NCBI RefSeq assembly: GCF_001610975.1
Contig: NZ_CP013342.1
Span: forward strand, 372,001-436,000
DNA from: Sphingopyxis terrae subsp. terrae NBRC 15098
Lineage (GTDB): Bacteria; Pseudomonadota; Alphaproteobacteria; Sphingomonadales; Sphingomonadaceae
Length of the DNA: 64,000 nt
Direction of reading: 5' to 3'
Shown here: piece after piece, positions 44,088-52,979 of the stretch
Layout: every line of letters starts with the position of its first letter
Position numbering within the stretch: position 1 is the first letter of the stretch
Notes under the pieces: model-generated
Databases searched by the model: none
Told to the model about the DNA's origin: nothing
The model's input: only the letters and a program-made list of their open reading frames with translations
Made by a program: the position numbers and the translations under genes

Positions 44088-45781
44088 TATTCGCTTTCCC
44101 CGTTCTTCCACAGCAGCGGCGTCAGTTCCGACACGTCGACGTCGCGGCTTTCGTCAGGGAACACGCCGAGCATCGGTCCCGCACGCATCACTACCTTCTT
44201 GACCACCGGCGCGGCGGTGTAGCCAGCGGTGCGCTGCCCCGAGCTGAAGGCGTTGCCCTTGGGTTCGTCGATCATCACCAGCACCACGTAACGCGGATTG
44301 TCCATCGGGAAGACGGCGGAGAAGGTCGACACGAGCGAATGGCGACGATAGCCGCCGGCGCCCGGCTTTTCGGCGCTGCCGGTCTTGCCGCCGACGCGAA
44401 AGCCCGGGGCGTCGGCCTGGCGGCCCGTGCCGTCGGACACGATCAGGCGCAGAAGCTGGCGCATCCGCGCACTCGTCGATGCCTTGAACACGCGGCGTCC
44501 CTGCGGCGGCGCCTTGTCGCCCAGCTTCAGGATCGTCGCCGGACGCCAGATGCCGCCGTTGACCAGCGCGGCATAGGCGCTGGCAAGGTGCAGCGGAGTG
44601 ACCGCAATGCCGTGGCCATAGCTGGTCGTCATAGTCGACAGCCGGCCCCATTCGCGCGGCCACAGCGGGAAGGCACGCTCCTTGAGTTCGATTTCAGGGC
44701 GCTTGTTGAATTCGAGGCTACGGAACATCGCCTCCATCTTTTCCTTGCCGAGCTGGTCGGCGATCTGCGCGGTGACGATGTTCGAGCTGTGGATGAGCGT
44801 TTCGGGGACGTTGAGCCAGCGGTTCATCATGTGCGAATCGCGGATGCGGAAACCGGCGATCGCCAGCGGCTGCGTTGCATCATAGCGCTTCGCCATGCTC
44901 GTCACGACGCCATTGTCGATCGCGGCGCCGATCGAGAGCGGTTTGACGACCGATCCAAGCTCGTAGAGATTATAGGTCACGGCGTTGCGCCGCGTCGTCG
45001 GATCGCTACCCGCCAGCTTGTTCGGATTATAGGTGGGCAGCGACGTCATCGCCATCACTTCGCCCGTGTGGACGTCGAGGATGATGCCCGCCCCGCCGAT
45101 CGCCTCCAGATTGGTGACAGCGTTCGACAACTCGCTTTCGAGCACGCCCTGCACGCGCGCGTCGATCGACAGCGTCAGCGGATCGCCGCGCGTCGCCTTG
45201 TCGATCAGCCGCTGGTCAAACGCGCCCTCGACGCCAGTGACGCCATGGCCTTCGGCGTTGGTGAAGCCCAGCACATGCGCCGCGAGCGACATCTGCGGAT
45301 AGAGGCGCTCCTTTTCGCGCGGAAAATCGAACCCTACATCGCCGATGGCATTCACCGCCGCCACCTGATCGGGCAGCGCCCGTCGCCGGATATAGGTCGG
45401 GCGCGGGCCCGTCAGCTTGGCGAGCAGGTCCTCGCGCGTCATGTCGGGAAAGATCTTGTGCAGTTCGTCGGCGAGATACTGGCGATCGTTGAGCAGTTTC
45501 GACGGCATCACACGGATCGAATAGCCGTCGATCGTCCGAGCGAGCGGCACGCCATTGCGATCGACGATATCGGCGCGCGCGGGCACGAAGGCCGTGCTGT
45601 TGCCGCCGCGGCCGGCATCGCTATCGAACAGCGCAAAATAGAGCAGCCGCACCGAAACGAGGAAAAATGCCGCCATGAACAGCAGCATGAGCATCATCAG
45701 CCGCTGTTGCGCGGTCAGCAATATCTGCTGCCGCACCCCAGCGGTTCGAACCCGGGTCGGACGGACGACCAGCGTGTTCAT
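44087..45781 (-). CDS. ftsI: Penicillin-binding protein 3, septal transpeptidase FtsI
   Basis: 564 residues. A cytoplasmic tail, a membrane helix at about 28-50, a non-catalytic pedestal beginning DIVDRNGVPLA, and the transpeptidase domain. Catalytic S277-V-V-K280, the SSN triad (HSSNIVTAQIAD) and KTG (VGGKTGSAEKPG) are all present, so it is active and beta-lactam sensitive in principle. It cross-links septal peptidoglycan with FtsW. The ATG overlaps the ftsL-like stop (ATGA). Confidence 0.96.
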   Translation of the reverse strand: MNTLVVRPTRVRTAGVRQQILLTAQQRLMMLMLLFMAAFFLVSVRLLYFALFDSDAGRGGNSTAFVPARADIVDRNGVPLARTIDGYSIRVMPSKLLNDRQYLADELHKIFPDMTREDLLAKLTGPRPTYIRRRALPDQVAAVNAIGDVGFDFPREKERLYPQMSLAAHVLGFTNAEGHGVTGVEGAFDQRLIDKATRGDPLTLSIDARVQGVLESELSNAVTNLEAIGGAGIILDVHTGEVMAMTSLPTYNPNKLAGSDPTTRRNAVTYNLYELGSVVKPLSIGAAIDNGVVTSMAKRYDATQPLAIAGFRIRDSHMMNRWLNVPETLIHSSNIVTAQIADQLGKEKMEAMFRSLEFNKRPEIELKERAFPLWPREWGRLSTMTTSYGHGIAVTPLHLASAYAALVNGGIWRPATILKLGDKAPPQGRRVFKASTSARMRQLLRLIVSDGTGRQADAPGFRVGGKTGSAEKPGAGGYRRHSLVSTFSAVFPMDNPRYVVLVMIDEPKGNAFSSGQRTAGYTAAPVVKKVVMRAGPMLGVFPDESRDVDVSELTPLLWKNGESE

Positions 45782-46374
45782 TGGCCCGATTTGCCCTCCT
45801 TCGCTTCACGCGCCGCGGCACGCTTGAGGTCGGCGAGCGTCGATTCCGCAAGGAGCTGGTCCTCGATCATCTTGAGCTGTTCGCGGCGACGCGTCGGCGC
45901 CAGACGCGGCGCGCTGTCGCTGCGCACCGGCGTTTCGGCCTGCGCCAGTACGACGGGCTTTTCGGCGGCCGGCTTCGCCTCGGCCTTCACCGGCGTCGCG
46001 GCGGGTTCGGGTGTTCCGACGGGGCTGACCATTGCCATCAGCACCGGCGCGACTTCATTGGCGCCGCGAGCGCGCGGCAAACCGTCGAGCGAAGCAAGCT
46101 GGCGCTCGCTCGACAGATATTGCGAGGCATCCGGCGCCGAGTAGCCGAAGCTGTCGGCGTTCCACTGTTCGAGCTGGCGCATCGAAGCGCGCACCGCGAG
46201 TTCGGATTCAAGGTAGCGGATATTGTCGCGCGTGCGCTCGATCTGATGATTGATGCGCGCGAGTTCGCTGCGCGTCGCAGCGACCTTCAACGAGACCGGA
46301 TAGAGCATCATCGCGAAGATGAGCACGAGCAGCACCAGGCCGATCCCCTGAAGCTTGCGGGCCGCCATCAGCAT
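45778..46374 (-). CDS. ftsL: FtsL-like cell division protein with long C-terminal extension
   Basis: 198 residues, in the ftsL position between rsmH and ftsI. A short cytoplasmic N terminus, one membrane helix (about 10-27, [16 protein letters not shown]) and a coiled coil ([21 protein letters not shown]) are the minimal FtsL layout. Unlike ordinary FtsL (about 100 residues), it then carries roughly 100 residues of Ala/Pro/Glu-rich tail. It would join FtsB-like and FtsQ proteins. The exact start may be 46374 or 46368; the latter overlaps the rsmH stop by one base. Confidence 0.82.
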   Translation of the reverse strand: MLMAARKLQGIGLVLLVLIFAMMLYPVSLKVAATRSELARINHQIERTRDNIRYLESELAVRASMRQLEQWNADSFGYSAPDASQYLSSERQLASLDGLPRARGANEVAPVLMAMVSPVGTPEPAATPVKAEAKPAAEKPVVLAQAETPVRSDSAPRLAPTRRREQLKMIEDQLLAESTLADLKRAAAREAKEGKSGQ

Positions 46375-47360
46375 GAGATTGCCTCCTTCGTCGTCAATTG
46401 GGTCGGCCAGGCCGGGGCTGCGGTGCGCACGGCGCTGCGCAGCGTCGCGGAGCGCGCGCGCGGGTTGCGCGCCTCTTCGGCCTTGCCGGGGCGCACCTTG
46501 CGCGCCGGCGGCTGAAAGGTGGCGGCCCGCGCCGCTCCGATCGGCGCGGGCCGGTGGCGCGAGCCGGCGGCGTCGCCGCCGCTACGCTCGCGCAGAAAGT
46601 TCTTCACGATCCGGTCTTCGGTGCTGTGGAAGCTGACCACGGCAAGCCGGCCGCCGGGGCGCAGGACGCGCTCCGCCGCGGCGAGCCCCTCCATCAGTTC
46701 GTCGAGCTCGCCGTTGATGTGGATGCGGATCGCCTGAAAGCTCTTCGTTGCCGGATCCTTGGGCGCGCCCGGCGGATGGCGCAGCGCCTTGCGGATCACC
46801 GTCGCCAGTTCGCCGGTGCGCGACAGCGGGCGCGCAGCGACGATTGCCCGCGCGACGCGGCGCGACTGACGTTCGTCGCCATAATGATACAGCACGTCGG
46901 CGATCTCGGCCTCGTCGGCGCGATTGAGCCATTCGGCGGCAGTCTCGCCCTCCTGCGCCATGCGCATGTCGAGCGGGCCGTCCTTCTGGAACGAGAAGCC
47001 GCGCGCATCGCGGTCGAGCTGCATTGACGAAACGCCGATGTCGAAGGTGATGCCGTCGACCGCGCCGATGCCCCGTTCGGCGAGCAGGCGGTCTATTTCG
47101 CCGAAGCGGCCGTGGATCAGCATCAGCTTGCCGTCGGCTTCGGCGACGAGCGCCTGCCCCTCGGCAATCGCATCGGGGTCGCGGTCGCACGCGATCACCT
47201 CGGCCCCCGCGGCGAGCATCGCACGCGTGTAGCCGCCGGCGCCGAAGGTCGCGTCGACATGCCGCTCGCCCGGAGCGATGGCAAGGGCGGCGATGACTTC
47301 TTCGCGGAGGACCGGATCATGGCGGGGATCCCGAGGCAGGTCGGGGGAAAGATCGGTCAC
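46368..47360 (-). CDS. rsmH: 16S rRNA (cytosine(1402)-N(4))-methyltransferase, GTG start
   Basis: 330 residues. [15 protein letters not shown] site [48 protein letters not shown], and [18 protein letters not shown] are all classic for RsmH/MraW. It methylates C1402 in 16S rRNA. Opens with GTG 47360, overlapping the mraZ stop (GTGA). A basic C-terminal tail rich in Arg/Ala follows the catalytic core. Confidence 0.97.
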   Translation of the reverse strand: MTDLSPDLPRDPRHDPVLREEVIAALAIAPGERHVDATFGAGGYTRAMLAAGAEVIACDRDPDAIAEGQALVAEADGKLMLIHGRFGEIDRLLAERGIGAVDGITFDIGVSSMQLDRDARGFSFQKDGPLDMRMAQEGETAAEWLNRADEAEIADVLYHYGDERQSRRVARAIVAARPLSRTGELATVIRKALRHPPGAPKDPATKSFQAIRIHINGELDELMEGLAAAERVLRPGGRLAVVSFHSTEDRIVKNFLRERSGGDAAGSRHRPAPIGAARAATFQPPARKVRPGKAEEARNPRARSATLRSAVRTAAPAWPTQLTTKEAISC

Positions 47361-47857
47361 TTGCGCCCCTTCCCCTTCGTCTCTTCCCAGGCCTTGGCAA
47401 GTCGCTGGAGCACCGGATCGGCATCGACGCAGTCAGCGAGCGTCGGCAGCCACCATACTTCGAACCGGCGGCCCGACCCGACAAAGGCGGTCGCGCCGGC
47501 ATCGCCGACGCGGTCGCGCGCGGTAAAATTGGGAAGGAAGCGCCCGCTGTCGTCGAGCGTATAGGCCTCGGTATAGCTGAACCGCTTCTTGAACGCCTCG
47601 TCCTCGTCGAAATCGATATTACGGGCGAGCGCGGTGTCGCGGTCGCGCTCGATCTCGTCGGTCAGGCGATCATATTGATCCTGGCCATAGGCGACCAGAC
47701 AAGGCAGCTTTTCATGGAAACCAACCCAAAGCACGCGCTGACCGTCCGCATTGAGGGGCACATTATTGCGGAACTGCGAAGGGACGGCGATGCGTCCCTT
47801 GCCATCGATCGCGGCGAAGTTGGTACCCGAGTACCGGCCGGGCGTCACAACTGCCAT
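47357..47857 (-). CDS. mraZ: Transcriptional regulator MraZ
   Basis: 166 residues with two SpoVT/AbrB-like halves: [22 protein letters not shown] and [20 protein letters not shown]. Both DXXXR-type loops (DGKGRI and DDSGRF) are recognisable. MraZ represses its own dcw promoter in other bacteria through direct repeats. Start ATG 47857 fits the family; the frame runs up to 47929. Its stop overlaps rsmH (GTGA). Candidate binding sites are at 47983-48017. Confidence 0.95.
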   Translation of the reverse strand: MAVVTPGRYSGTNFAAIDGKGRIAVPSQFRNNVPLNADGQRVLWVGFHEKLPCLVAYGQDQYDRLTDEIERDRDTALARNIDFDEDEAFKKRFSYTEAYTLDDSGRFLPNFTARDRVGDAGATAFVGSGRRFEVWWLPTLADCVDADPVLQRLAKAWEETKGKGRK

Positions 47858-47982
47858 CGCTGAAGCCCCCCGTTTCGCGCCTCCGGACAAAACTTCCCCG
47901 TCCGCGAGAATCGCAGGATTTCGCGCCAAAAGACTCGGGTGGAGATTGCCCCTCTCCGATTCCTGAGTATCAAGAGTCGATT

Positions 47983-48017
47983 AGGGTGAAAAGGGGTATT
48001 TTAGGGTGAAACAGGGT
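47983..48017. promoter_or_regulatory. Four 10-bp direct repeats upstream of mraZ (candidate MraZ boxes)
   Basis: On the plus strand AGGGT (47983), GGGGT (47993), AGGGT (48003) and AGGGT (48013) recur with an exact 10-bp period; two repeats continue as GGGTGAAA. E. coli MraZ binds TGGGN units separated by 5 nt, and Mycoplasma MraZ binds four units at 10-bp spacing, so the phase is right. They lie 126-160 nt upstream of the mraZ ATG. The rest of the gap (47858-48131) shows no gene; a clear -35/-10 was not found. Confidence 0.65.
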
Positions 48018-48131
48018 AATTGCGCCCCAAATGGGCAAAAATGTGCTCAGTTGATCAAGCAAAGCGGGCTCCGGCGCCGAAACGCCAGCCGCGGGAAGCC
48101 GAAATTCGGGTTGTAATGGGGCCGCGACCTC

Positions 48132-49286
48132 TCAGTCGGCGGCGGCGCCTATCCAGAGCGGGCGCAACCAGCCGCGCGCGTCGGCTCCGCGCAAGCGCGC
48201 ATCCAGCCACTCCATCGTGTCGGCATGGCGCAGATGCGCCGCCCAGCGGGGCTGCGGCTGCCAGAGCGGGGCGAACAGCATATCGGCGTCACCGACCAGC
48301 CACGCTTCGCCCTGCCCGATCCGGCAATGGAGCAGATGACCGCCCGCGATCCGCACGCAGGCAGGCGGCACCTGCGTAAAGCGGCCGGCGCTGAACAGCC
48401 GCAGGCGGGCGCCGCCGACATCGACGGCGATCGGCCTTGTCTCGGCATTGGGCGCCGCGGCGAGCGTGATGCCCCAATGGTCGAGCAACGGGGTGAGCAG
48501 ACTCGTCACCGGCGGATTGCGCGGATCGCCCAGCGGGTGGCGCGGCGGCCAGCCCGAAAGCGCATCGGCGAGGATCACCGCGCGCCCGCCGCCACGCACA
48601 AAGGCGTCGATCGCGACAAGATCGCGCGGTGCAAGCGCGGGGGGATGCGCGAGCAACAGGGCATCGCCGCGCGCGAGCGGGTGGTCGGCAAGACTGTCGA
48701 CGAGCCGCAGCGGCCCGCCGCGCGCGATCCGGTCGAGTGCGGGGTCGTCGCGGGCACCCTCGGCAAGCATCGCGGCCAGATCGCCGCCCGACCAGCGCAG
48801 CGGCAGGCTTGTCATCATCGTCACCGGCACGGCGCGCGGCGCCGGAGCGCGATAGGCGATCTCCAACAGCCCGTGTGCGGCGGCAAACCAGCCAAGGATC
48901 GCGGCGGCAATCAGCAGCACGCGAAAAATCCCGCGCGGCCGCGCGGCCTGGACCATACAGTCCGCACCAACTGCCATCACACTCCCGCCAACCGCGCTTA
49001 GCACGAGTTGCAGCCAGGGGAAGGCTCCCGCGAGCCAGACCGCGAGCAGCGCCTGACCAATCAGCGTCAAAGCAATGGCGACGCCAAAGGCGGCTCGGCG
49101 TTCAGTTCGGGAGGCGCGGCGCGCCGTCCACGCCAGCGCCGCCAGCGGCAACGGCCATAGAGGCAGCAGCAGCGCGGGATCGATCCGCCCGAGCATCGCC
49201 TGTCCGCCGACGAACCAGCCGAGCGCCAGCACCAAAGCCGCCGCCAGTGCGCCACGCAGCAGAGCGCCGGGAGGCGGCAATGTCAC
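48132..49286 (-). CDS. Uncharacterised membrane protein, Gldg/DUF4350-like soluble part
   Basis: 384 residues. Five or so hydrophobic segments at the N terminus (to about residue 145), then a soluble part with LVDSLADHPLARGDALLLAHPPALAPRDLVAIDAFVRGGGRAVILAD, which resembles the glutamine-amidotransferase-like fold found in Gldg/ABC-auxiliary and DUF4350 proteins. GGHLLHCRIGQGEAWLVGDADML follows. No catalytic residue can be claimed. The GTG start overlaps the upstream gene's stop (GTGA). It is the last gene of a cysK-led group; function unknown. Confidence 0.65.
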   Translation of the reverse strand: MTLPPPGALLRGALAAALVLALGWFVGGQAMLGRIDPALLLPLWPLPLAALAWTARRASRTERRAAFGVAIALTLIGQALLAVWLAGAFPWLQLVLSAVGGSVMAVGADCMVQAARPRGIFRVLLIAAAILGWFAAAHGLLEIAYRAPAPRAVPVTMMTSLPLRWSGGDLAAMLAEGARDDPALDRIARGGPLRLVDSLADHPLARGDALLLAHPPALAPRDLVAIDAFVRGGGRAVILADALSGWPPRHPLGDPRNPPVTSLLTPLLDHWGITLAAAPNAETRPIAVDVGGARLRLFSAGRFTQVPPACVRIAGGHLLHCRIGQGEAWLVGDADMLFAPLWQPQPRWAAHLRHADTMEWLDARLRGADARGWLRPLWIGAAAD

Positions 49287-49669
49287 TGTTTCGACTGGCG
49301 AACGCGCTCGAGTTCAGGATCGGGTTCGAGGTCGGGGACGGCGGGCGCGGTCGGCACCTTCGCCGCCGGGTCGTCATTCTGCTCCTTCGAAACCGGCTGC
49401 ACGCCCAGTTCCTCGAGCGGCGCGCTCGCGGGCTTCTGGTCGGCGCCCGGCACCTTGACCTCTGCCGCAGTGTCGGGGTCGGCGGCGGCGCGTTCGCGCG
49501 CCCGGTCGCCGATCAGTCCCGCCATCCCGACGAGCAGCAGGACGGTCAGCACCCCGGCAATGCCGATCTGGAGCCGCCGCATCGCATCGTGCGGCGGCGG
49601 CGGTGGCGCTTCAGCGGGCGCCGCGGGGTTCGGCGCGATCGCTGGCTTGATCTCGGGCTTGCTGCTCAT
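49283..49669 (-). CDS. Small single-pass membrane protein of unknown function
   Basis: 128 residues. A proline-rich cytoplasmic N terminus (residues 1-28 with a run of prolines), one membrane helix at about 31-49 (LQIGIAGVLTVLLLVGMAGLI), and a charged, acidic periplasmic tail ending ...DPELERVRQSKQ. No family recognised. The ATG overlaps the cysK-like stop (ATGA) and its stop overlaps the next GTG, so all three are co-translated. It may be a scaffold partner of the downstream membrane protein. Confidence 0.68.
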   Translation of the reverse strand: MSSKPEIKPAIAPNPAAPAEAPPPPPHDAMRRLQIGIAGVLTVLLLVGMAGLIGDRARERAAADPDTAAEVKVPGADQKPASAPLEELGVQPVSKEQNDDPAAKVPTAPAVPDLEPDPELERVRQSKQ

Positions 49670-50646
49670 GCTGCCGCCTCGGCGAGGCCTTTGCTCGCCA
49701 GCCATTCGGGATTGTAGAGCGTCGACAGATAGCGAAAGCCGCTGTCGCACAGGATCGTCACGATGCGCTTGCCGGGACCAAGTTCGCGCGCGAGCGCCAT
49801 CGCGCCCGCGACATTGATCCCCGACGACAGGCCGACGCACAACCCCTCGTCGTCGAGCAGGCTGCGACAGACCGCGAGGCCTTCGGCATCCGAAATGCGG
49901 AATTGCGTGTCGATCGGCGCGCCGTCCAGATTGCCGGTGATGCGGTTCTGCCCGATGCCTTCGGCGACGCTCGACCCTTCGGGTTTCAGCTCGCCGCACT
50001 TGTAGTAATTATAGAGGCCGGCGCCGTGCGGATCGGTCAGCGCAATGGTGATCCGCTCGTCCTTGGCCTTGAGGCCCAGGCCGGTTCCCGCGATCGTGCC
50101 GCCGGTCCCCGCCGCGCAGGTGAAGCCGTCGACGCGCCCCTCCATCTGCTGCCAGATCTCCTCGGCGGTGCCGCAGATATGCGCCTTGCGGTTTGCGATA
50201 TTGTCGAACTGGTTGGCCCAGATCGCATTGTCGGTTTCTTCGGCGATGCGGCGCGAGGTGTGGACGAAATGGCCGGGGTTTGCGAAGGGCGCCGGCGGGA
50301 CCAGCACCAGCTCGGCACCAAGCGCGCGGATCGTCGCCATCTTCTCGGCACTCTGATTGTCGGGCATGACAATGATCGTCCGGTAGCCGAGCGCGTTGCC
50401 GACGAGCGCCAGCCCGATACCGGTGTTGCCCGCCGTGCCCTCCACGATCGTCCCGCCCGGCCGCAGCAGGCCGTTCGCTTCGGCATCGCGGACGATGTAG
50501 AACGCGGCGCGATCCTTCACCGATCCGCCGGGGTTCGCATATTCGCACTTGGCCCAGATTTCGCAGCCCGTGGCTTCGCTGGCGCCCCGCAGCAACACGA
50601 TCGGCGTGTTGCCGATCAGGTCGAGGCTGTTCTTCGCATTGATCAT
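49666..50646 (-). CDS. cysK: Cysteine synthase A-like PLP enzyme
   Basis: 326 residues. The PLP lysine is K44 in NPGGSVKDRAAFY, and GTGGTIAGTGLGLKAK binds the phosphate. The asparagine loop reads EGTAGNTGIGLA rather than EPTSGNTGIGLA of enterobacterial CysK; this variant occurs in a distinct clade, partly fungal/alphaproteobacterial. The reaction should be O-acetylserine (or O-phosphoserine/homoserine) plus sulfide. The start is ATG 50646 in a 195-nt gap to the divergent receptor. Leads an operon with two membrane proteins of unknown role. Confidence 0.85.
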   Translation of the reverse strand: MINAKNSLDLIGNTPIVLLRGASEATGCEIWAKCEYANPGGSVKDRAAFYIVRDAEANGLLRPGGTIVEGTAGNTGIGLALVGNALGYRTIIVMPDNQSAEKMATIRALGAELVLVPPAPFANPGHFVHTSRRIAEETDNAIWANQFDNIANRKAHICGTAEEIWQQMEGRVDGFTCAAGTGGTIAGTGLGLKAKDERITIALTDPHGAGLYNYYKCGELKPEGSSVAEGIGQNRITGNLDGAPIDTQFRISDAEGLAVCRSLLDDEGLCVGLSSGINVAGAMALARELGPGKRIVTILCDSGFRYLSTLYNPEWLASKGLAEAAA

Positions 50647-50780
50647 GTCCTTGATCTAGGCCCGCGCCCCTGCGCCTGCAAGACAGCTTCGCTTGCGGCT
50701 TGTATGGCCGCGCTTTGTCGACGAACGGGGCACCGGCGCCGACCAACGACGGGATCCGGTCCCAGCGCGGGGTTGCATCT

Positions 50781-50798
50781 GTAACAGTATATCATTAC
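50781..50798. promoter_or_regulatory. Candidate Zur-type palindrome upstream of the ZnuD-like receptor
   Basis: GTAACAGTATATCATTAC is an imperfect 18-bp palindrome (six of nine positions match between halves) located 44 nt before the receptor ATG at 50842. Its GTAAC...TTAC ends and AT-rich centre resemble alphaproteobacterial Zur sites. The rest of the 195-nt gap to the cysteine synthase start shows no other clear element. Tentative, because the match is by eye. Confidence 0.4.
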
Positions 50799-50841
50799 TG
50801 CGCCCGTCGAACTCGTCACGATATAACAGGAAATTGTCGCC

Positions 50842-52914
50842 ATGCGCTTGCTCCCCGCCACCAGCCTGACCCTCGCCCTGCTCCTCTCCACCCCCGCTTT
50901 CGCGCAGCAGGGCGCCGCCCAGTCGGGCAGCGACGATGATTTTCACACCGACCAGGGCATCGTCGTCACCGCGCCCTATGTCCGTAGCCTCGACATCCTG
51001 GGCAATGTGTCGGTGATGCAGGGCGAAAAGCTGGCACAGGATATTCGCGGCCAGATCGGCGACACGCTCGCATCGCAGCCCGGCGTATCGTCGAGCAGCT
51101 TCTCACCCGGCGCGTCGCGCCCCATCCTGCGCGGCTTCTCCGGCGAACGCGCCGCGGTCCTTGTCGATGGCCTCGGCGCGATCGATGCGTCTTCGACGTC
51201 GGCCGATCATGCCGTGTCGATCGATCCGCTGACCGCCGATCGTATCGAAATTCTGCGCGGCCCGTCGGTGCTGCTCTTCTCGAGCCAGGCCGTCGGCGGG
51301 GCGGTGAACGTCTTCGACCGCCGTATCCCGCGCGCCATCCCCGAAAGCCCCGCCCACATCGATGCGCTCGCCAGCTATGGCACCGCGGCGCAGGACAAGA
51401 GCATCGGCGCCTCGATCGACGTGCCGCTCGGCCAGCGCTTCGTCGTCCATGCTGACGGCAATTATCGCGATTCGAACGACGTGCGCGTCGGCGGGCTGAT
51501 CTATGCGCCTTCACTGCGCGCGCATCTACTCGACCTCGCCGCCGATGCGAGCGCCGGCGGCGACGCCGAGGAAGCGGCGCGGCTGACTGACGCCGCGAAC
51601 AGCCGCGGCCGCGTGCCGAACAGCCAGAGCACGAGCAAGAGCGCCGGCGTCGGAGCCGCCTTCGTCGACGACGGCGGGTCGCTCGGCATCAGCTTCGGCT
51701 ACCTCGAGGACGAATATGGAATCCCGCCGCGCGCCGACATCAACGAGCTGCCGACGATCAAGGCGCGCCAGTATCGCGTTGATGTGCGCGGCGAGGTCAA
51801 TCTGGGCGACGGCCTGTTCGACAAATTGCGTATCCGCGGCGCCTATGCCGACTATGCCCACACCGAATTCGACGATGGTCAGCCCGGCACGCGCTTCACC
51901 AATCGCGGCATCGAGGCGCGCGCCGAACTCGCCCAGAATGATCGTGGCGACTGGCGCGGTGCGAGCGGGGTCCAGTACAGCTTCCGCGATTTCGCGGCGA
52001 TCGGCGACGAAGCCTTTCTTCCCGCCAACGAAACGACGCGCCTCGCCGCCTTCACGCTGCAGGAGCTCGAACGCGGCCCGGTGACGCTCGAAGGCGCGCT
52101 GCGTTTCGAAAATTCCAAAGTAGCGGCGAACAGCATCGGCTTCGACCGCTCGTTCGACAGCCTGTCGGGCGCGGCCGGCCTGTCGTATCAGCTCGCCGAC
52201 GGCCTTAAGGCCAGCGTGTCGGTTTCGCGTAGCGAACGCGCGCCCTCGGCCGAAGAGCTGCTCTCGGACGGGCCGCATGCCGCAACGCTGACCTATGAAC
52301 GCGGCAACCCCGATTTCGCCAAGGAAACGAGCTGGGGCGGCGAGGCATCGCTCAAGTTCACCCGCGACGGCTGGTCGATGGGGCTGACCGGCTATGCAAG
52401 CTGGTTCGACAATTTCATCTATGAAACCGACACCGGCCTGATCGCCGACGACTTGCCGCTGTTTGAATTCCGCCAGAACAAGGCGCGGGTATGGGGATTT
52501 GAATTTCAGGGCACCGCCCCGCTGGCGCAGGCGGGGGGCTTCAACTTCGTTGCCGACGCGACCGCCGACATGACGCGCGCCAAGATCGTCGACGGTCCCT
52601 ATGTCCCGCGCATCCCGCCGCTGCGCATCCGGGGCGGGCTCGAAGCGCAGAGCGACCGCGTCGATGCACGCGCCGAGGTCGAATGGACCGACGACCAGAC
52701 CCGCATCGCGCCGTTCGAGACCGCGACCAAGGGCTTTACGCTGGTCAACGCCTCGCTGACCTGGCGCCCGCTTCCCGACACGAAGAATCTGTCGCTGACG
52801 CTGGCAGCCGACAATATCTTCGACGTCGATGCCCGCCGCCATGCGAGCTTCACCAAGGATTATGTGCCGCTTGCCGGCCGCGACATCCGCATTACCGCGC
52901 GCGCCAGCTTCTGA
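50842..52914 (+). CDS. TonB-dependent receptor, ZnuD-like
   Basis: 690 residues. Signal peptide to about residue 22 (TPAFA-QQG), TonB box GIVVTAPYVRS near 40, then a plug with SFSPGASRPILRGFSGERAAVLVDGLGAIDASSTSADHAVSIDPLTADRIEILRGP. That SxxASxTSADHAV stretch is the form seen in ZnuD and related zinc/haem receptors, not the siderophore type. The barrel ends in ...DIRITARASF with terminal Phe. Preceded by a possible Zur site, which fits zinc uptake; no znuABC genes lie nearby. Followed by a strong terminator. Confidence 0.85.
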   Translation: MRLLPATSLTLALLLSTPAFAQQGAAQSGSDDDFHTDQGIVVTAPYVRSLDILGNVSVMQGEKLAQDIRGQIGDTLASQPGVSSSSFSPGASRPILRGFSGERAAVLVDGLGAIDASSTSADHAVSIDPLTADRIEILRGPSVLLFSSQAVGGAVNVFDRRIPRAIPESPAHIDALASYGTAAQDKSIGASIDVPLGQRFVVHADGNYRDSNDVRVGGLIYAPSLRAHLLDLAADASAGGDAEEAARLTDAANSRGRVPNSQSTSKSAGVGAAFVDDGGSLGISFGYLEDEYGIPPRADINELPTIKARQYRVDVRGEVNLGDGLFDKLRIRGAYADYAHTEFDDGQPGTRFTNRGIEARAELAQNDRGDWRGASGVQYSFRDFAAIGDEAFLPANETTRLAAFTLQELERGPVTLEGALRFENSKVAANSIGFDRSFDSLSGAAGLSYQLADGLKASVSVSRSERAPSAEELLSDGPHAATLTYERGNPDFAKETSWGGEASLKFTRDGWSMGLTGYASWFDNFIYETDTGLIADDLPLFEFRQNKARVWGFEFQGTAPLAQAGGFNFVADATADMTRAKIVDGPYVPRIPPLRIRGGLEAQSDRVDARAEVEWTDDQTRIAPFETATKGFTLVNASLTWRPLPDTKNLSLTLAADNIFDVDARRHASFTKDYVPLAGRDIRITARASF

Positions 52915-52930
52915 CCGCGTGCCGAAAAAG

Positions 52931-52967
52931 GGGCCGGGTTTCCGTGCGAAACCCGGCCCTCTTTTTT
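52931..52967 (+). terminator. Rho-independent terminator after the ZnuD-like receptor
   Basis: A 12-bp perfect stem GGGCCGGGTTTC/GAAACCCGGCCC (52931-52942 and 52948-52959) with loop CGTGC is followed by TTTTTT at 52962-52967. A run of five A before the stem lets it serve as a terminator on the opposite strand too, for the convergent gene ending at 52980. Confidence 0.93.
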
Positions 52968-52979
52968 GCCCCTTGGCTT

